Positions 4,701-6,049 of a stretch of 6,049 nt of DNA are shown in pieces. The stretch comes from Nitrospirales bacterium (GTDB lineage Bacteria; Nitrospirota; Nitrospiria; Nitrospirales; UBA2166): positions 1-6,049 of the forward strand of contig JAJDBL010000008.1 in assembly GCA_029261375.1 (NCBI GenBank). The letters run 5' to 3'. Numbering within the stretch: the stretch's first letter is position 1; every line of letters begins with the position of its first letter. The position numbers and the translations under genes were made by a program. The notes beneath the pieces are model-generated. The model saw only the letters and a program-made list of their open reading frames with translations. It ran no database searches and was not told the origin of the DNA.

Positions 4701-6049
4701 GCCACATGGCGCGACTTGCCAGATCGTCGCCGAGCCACCGAACTCGACCTATCACGACCCGGTTACCGGTGATATGGTCCGTAGTGGCCCGGTTGCCGAC
4801 ATTCGGACACGGGAAATCATTGGGGTGTCTAGCTCCGGTGGGACCATCACAGGAAGCTTCCGGGAACTCGTCATCGATTTCTTTGACACCGTTCCTTCGA
4901 CAGCTCATATCATCTACGACGGCAATCCTGACGGCTTCGATCCGAAGAAGCAGATTGCCGATCTTCAAACCATTACCTTCGAAATGCCTTCCGATATGCC
5001 TGACTCACCATTCCCGCGCTTGAATGGTGGACAGCATACGACCGGAGGTGCGTTGAACATGAAAGCCGAACCGCTCACCAAGCGGTTGCGAAATGATTCG
5101 AATCCTTCAAACTTGTTCAGCAGCAAGATTCATGGCGATCCAGCCACCCCGCTGGTTCGCGCCTATCTTGGCGATCCGATCATGTTCCGCGAGATCGTCC
5201 AGGGCATGAATGAAACGCACACCTGGATTCTGACCGGACACTATTTCCGGACGGAACAACACATGAACGATTCACAACCGGATAACACCCTCCACATTGG
5301 CATTGCGGAGCGGTACAACTTGCTCGTTCCGGCTGCCGGCGGCCCACAGCAGATGGCCGGCGATTACCTCCACTACAACGGCCGGTTATCGAAACTAGGT
5401 GAAGGCTCGTGGGGTCTCGTCCGGGTGCTTGATGAGGTGCAATCTGACCTTCAAGTCCTCCCAGGGCGGGAAGAGATTCCGAAGTCTGCCAAGAGCGTCT
5501 GTCCTGCAGATGCGCCGGTGAAGACCTTCGACGTTGCAGCCATCGATTATGCGATGAATCTCAATCCGGCCGCACCAGAGGTGATTACGGTCGACTTCGA
5601 CCGGAAACTCACCATGACCAATCCCACCGGAAAAGCGTATGTCTTGAAGAGTGAAGTTCAAAAGGTTGCTTCAGGTAGCCTGCGGCCACATCCTTTGACC
5701 TTGCGCATCAACTCCGGGGATTGTTTGAAGATTAATTTGACGAATAACATGAAGAAAGAGAGTGCCGGCATGCACATCGATATGCTGGCTTTTGACCCGC
5801 ACGATGCTGCCATTGCCGTAGGCAACAATAAAGGTGGAAAAGCCGTTCCTCCTGGCGGCAGCAAGAGCTACACTTATTACGCACATCCCGAACTCGGAGT
5901 CATGAACTCCGGCCTGATCCGGGATTGGGGCAATGTCCTGATCAATCCACGCGATGGGTTGTATGGTGCAGTTGCGATCGGACCGAGAGGATCGAAATAT
6001 CGTGATCCCATTACCGGTGCCGACGTGTCAATGGCAAACGTCTGGCAGG
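1687..6049 (+). CDS. Giant secreted MnxG/MofA-like multicopper oxidase (paralog 2), 3' end outside the window
   Basis: The frame is uninterrupted for 1454 codons and runs off the edge; paralog 1 suggests about 206 residues are missing, giving a total near 1660. Order: signal peptide (1-33); unrecognised Met/His-containing segment (34-152); module 1 (about 153-555) with weak sites at H256 and H291, a His cluster 459-464 (HSHHPH) and HCHxxxHxxxxM at 534-545; a roughly 210-residue linker rich in Trp, Pro and His (560-770); module 2 (about 771-1250) with HHHFH (862-866), HDH (996-998) and degenerate later sites; module 3 (from about 1272), with H1363 and H1400, cut off. Each module opens with a Cys-Pro and has a second Cys 66-85 residues on. 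Such oxidases take electrons from a metal or organic reductant at type 1 copper and reduce O2 to water at a trinuclear copper centre, in the periplasm or outside the cell. MnxG and MofA are large proteins linked to Mn(II) oxidation; this substrate is not demonstrated here. The ligand layout fits one working copper centre. Confidence 0.88.
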   Translation, partial: MSRQKTVGKMGWRSLPLLLIIAGAMAFAPLAVAQDLSDFDYSITPAGTGAYKAQHQAPSEDPNAVPDWVNRLRGQVLIEETLEGRSGRTAKIARMHEKMMDHAAMEREGAVRDVSGPRTYSDMLHQMGLMGNDIILEAADQAVSDSMNRGGSCPASAPKRVFDIQAIEAEITLNQWHMFYPGFMFVLAEEVDRVRAEEARNEEAREAGKDANDPGAVTNGLQGDALQPLVIRGVPGECVIFGVQNTLDAPISFRIHGSNMVVKKTGEPAILTNPDAMIDAEGGQVFEWYLHADEQEGGHQLQSMGQREQSSLGLVGVFVVEPPGTTFLSPFMDQEGQELTSGWEAIIAHPTKPDFREFVLIYHEVGDEAFRPLDIEDEMLPQRDPLSDAYRPASRALNFRSEPFGIAMLQKQKDLFHFEDEASAYSTYTFGDAPTTIFRSYLGDPAKVRLAHGGSEVFHSHHPHGGTIRWLRQPNAGDRRMFADGVDGPVKYPVIRTASDRVDVQVIGPTEVFDLDVECGSGLCQQLAGDFLYHCHVAHHYVAGMWGYWRVYNTLQSGNYPHQSTDIMRPMAELPDRKGLMPNPVTSDQLVGKTMNWFGKKFEVTKDKTDWSANPAKVSITDWVTAMVPTMGQRGGTDDEFKQVMAHDATVLPWKWDGTKAMNEPMTTFEWPKYKPAQGNHHDWTPTPGKRPPFLFEPKTGKVAWPHIHPHLGMRPLFAHNHNPAPWLEPFHVGTDSKPLTYGDEPGSDAPAGQFNTKPATPGEHGPWSLCPQNSGRTQFTINFVKLPIEVSPARGKSPAIIDESGLLFVLAEEEAKVRKTPSMQVPLVMRANVFDCIDLILKSKWPDDMAQNLLGSKVNMHHHFHQFDNQGSDGVISGFSYEQAFRPYDMLENNHEGHGLPLPQNDILVKSAKKGDTVLHIKGLPHAGFNPNIELGVGMDQIEEFEIVRIKSVDGNKLTLKQGLKHNHAAKEIVSVEFVRERFYVDVDYGTVYCHDHAFGVTTWPHGATCQIVAEPPNSTYHDPVTGDMVRSGPVADIRTREIIGVSSSGGTITGSFRELVIDFFDTVPSTAHIIYDGNPDGFDPKKQIADLQTITFEMPSDMPDSPFPRLNGGQHTTGGALNMKAEPLTKRLRNDSNPSNLFSSKIHGDPATPLVRAYLGDPIMFREIVQGMNETHTWILTGHYFRTEQHMNDSQPDNTLHIGIAERYNLLVPAAGGPQQMAGDYLHYNGRLSKLGEGSWGLVRVLDEVQSDLQVLPGREEIPKSAKSVCPADAPVKTFDVAAIDYAMNLNPAAPEVITVDFDRKLTMTNPTGKAYVLKSEVQKVASGSLRPHPLTLRINSGDCLKINLTNNMKKESAGMHIDMLAFDPHDAAIAVGNNKGGKAVPPGGSKSYTYYAHPELGVMNSGLIRDWGNVLINPRDGLYGAVAIGPRGSKYRDPITGADVSMANVWQ
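3061..3078 (+). other. C-type histidine cluster (trinuclear/type 1 copper ligands) of paralog 2, module 1
   Basis: Residues 459-464 read HSHHPH, followed by GG, at the place where multicopper oxidases carry their HxxHxH motif, 70 residues before the HCH site. H459, H461 or H462, and H464 are candidate ligands. The spacing differs from the common HPxHxH form, so the exact ligand assignment is open. Confidence 0.65.
3271..3339 (+). other. Intact D-type motif with type 1 copper Cys and axial Met (paralog 2, module 1)
   Basis: Residues 529-551 contain HCHVAHHYVAGM: H534, C535, H536, then H540 and M545. This is the canonical HCHxxxHxxxxM, in which Cys, the last His and Met bind type 1 copper and the His pair flanking Cys binds the type 3 pair. 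It is the only complete copy in the window. Confidence 0.88.
4270..4284 (+). other. A-type histidine cluster (paralog 2, module 2)
   Basis: Residues 862-866 read HHHFH, followed by QFDNQGSDG. This occupies the position of the first HxH motif of a cupredoxin domain, one of the two HxH motifs that hold the trinuclear copper cluster. Modules 1 and 3 have a single His here (H256, H1363). Confidence 0.65.
4666..4680 (+). other. B-type HDH copper motif (paralog 2, module 2)
   Basis: Residues 994-998 read YCHDH, followed by AFGVTTWPHG. H996 and H998 match the second HxH motif of the trinuclear site. The residue before the first His is Cys, where an aromatic residue is usual in this family as I recall it, and C1011 lies 16 residues later. 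Confidence 0.65.
5218..5241 (+). other. Degenerate C-type copper motif (paralog 2, module 2)
   Basis: Residues 1178-1185 read HTWILTGH. Related oxidases typically have THTxHLHGH at this point. The two central histidines are replaced by Ile and Thr, so a trinuclear half-site is lost while the loop is kept. Confidence 0.65.
5344..6048 (+). repeat. Paralogous segment, copy 2 (matches 1-705)
   Basis: This is the partner of the repeat at 1-705, in the same frame and with the same length of 235 codons. The match reaches the end of the window, so the duplicated stretch very probably extends to the end of the gene beyond it. Confidence 0.85.
5359..5427 (+). other. Degenerate D-type copper motif (paralog 2, module 2)
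   Basis: Residues 1225-1247 (GDYLHYNGR...GSWGLVRV) align without gaps to residues 529-551 of the same protein. Tyr-Asn-Gly replaces His-Cys-His, Lys replaces the type 1 His and Ser replaces the axial Met. Paralog 1 has the same loss at 16-84, so it predates the gene duplication. Confidence 0.8.

Noticed and set aside
4078..4968. Two minus-strand open frames (4078-4512 and 4561-4968)
   Set aside because: Both are antisense shadows of the oxidase gene in the module 2 copper-site region. His codons (CAC/CAT) read as Val and Met on the other strand, giving misleadingly protein-like sequence.
1..6049. Frameshift or pseudogene in either oxidase gene given the missing copper ligands
   Set aside because: Both frames are uninterrupted, the framework around the lost ligands is intact, and both paralogs share the same losses, so this is family history rather than decay.
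1..6049. CRISPR array, tRNA, rRNA or insertion sequence
   Set aside because: No regularly spaced short repeats, cloverleaf-like segments, transposase motifs or terminal inverted repeats were seen; nearly all the window is coding.

Overview
The window carries two neighbouring same-strand genes for giant multicopper-oxidase-type (cupredoxin-repeat) secreted proteins, both cut by the window edges. Positions 1-1326 are the C-terminal 441 codons of the first gene. Positions 1687-6049 are the first 1454 codons of a second, paralogous gene with its own ribosome binding site and signal peptide. Over the stretch where they can be compared (1-705 against 5344-6048, 235 residues each) the proteins are roughly 70% identical by eye. 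Adding the first gene's tail to the second predicts a full length near 1660 residues. That size, the multi-domain layout and several block motifs (GSFRE, STYHDPxTG, HDHxFGxxTWxHG) point to the large bacterial MnxG/MofA-like multicopper oxidases. The substrate cannot be read from sequence, and manganese oxidation is only a possibility suggested by family resemblance.

Layout: (1) 1-1326, tail of paralog 1. (2) 1327-1686, an AT-richer spacer with a probable rho-independent terminator just after paralog 1, a weak CRP-type palindrome and a strong Shine-Dalgarno sequence before paralog 2. (3) 1687-6049, paralog 2: signal peptide, an unrecognised Met/His-containing N-terminal segment, then three modules of two cupredoxin domains each, the third running off the edge. 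The terminator suggests separate transcription of the two genes.

The main structural observation is that the three modules are divergent copies of one another, and copper ligands survive in only some of them. A complete C/D-type set (HSHHPH plus HCHxxxHxxxxM) lies in module 1. The best A/B-type sites (HHHFH plus HDH) lie in module 2. The equivalent sites elsewhere have lost their ligands while the surrounding framework is kept. This implies one trinuclear centre at the module 1/module 2 interface, with motif order C-D-A-B, as expected if a two-domain oxidase trimer had been fused into one chain and reduced to one working site.

Organism: the signal peptide, paired cysteines and copper sites suggest a periplasmic or exported protein of a Gram-negative-type bacterium of moderate GC. 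A Nitrospirota-like nitrite- or metal-oxidising lineage is my guess from general resemblance, with low confidence. No mobile element, tRNA, rRNA or CRISPR array was seen.
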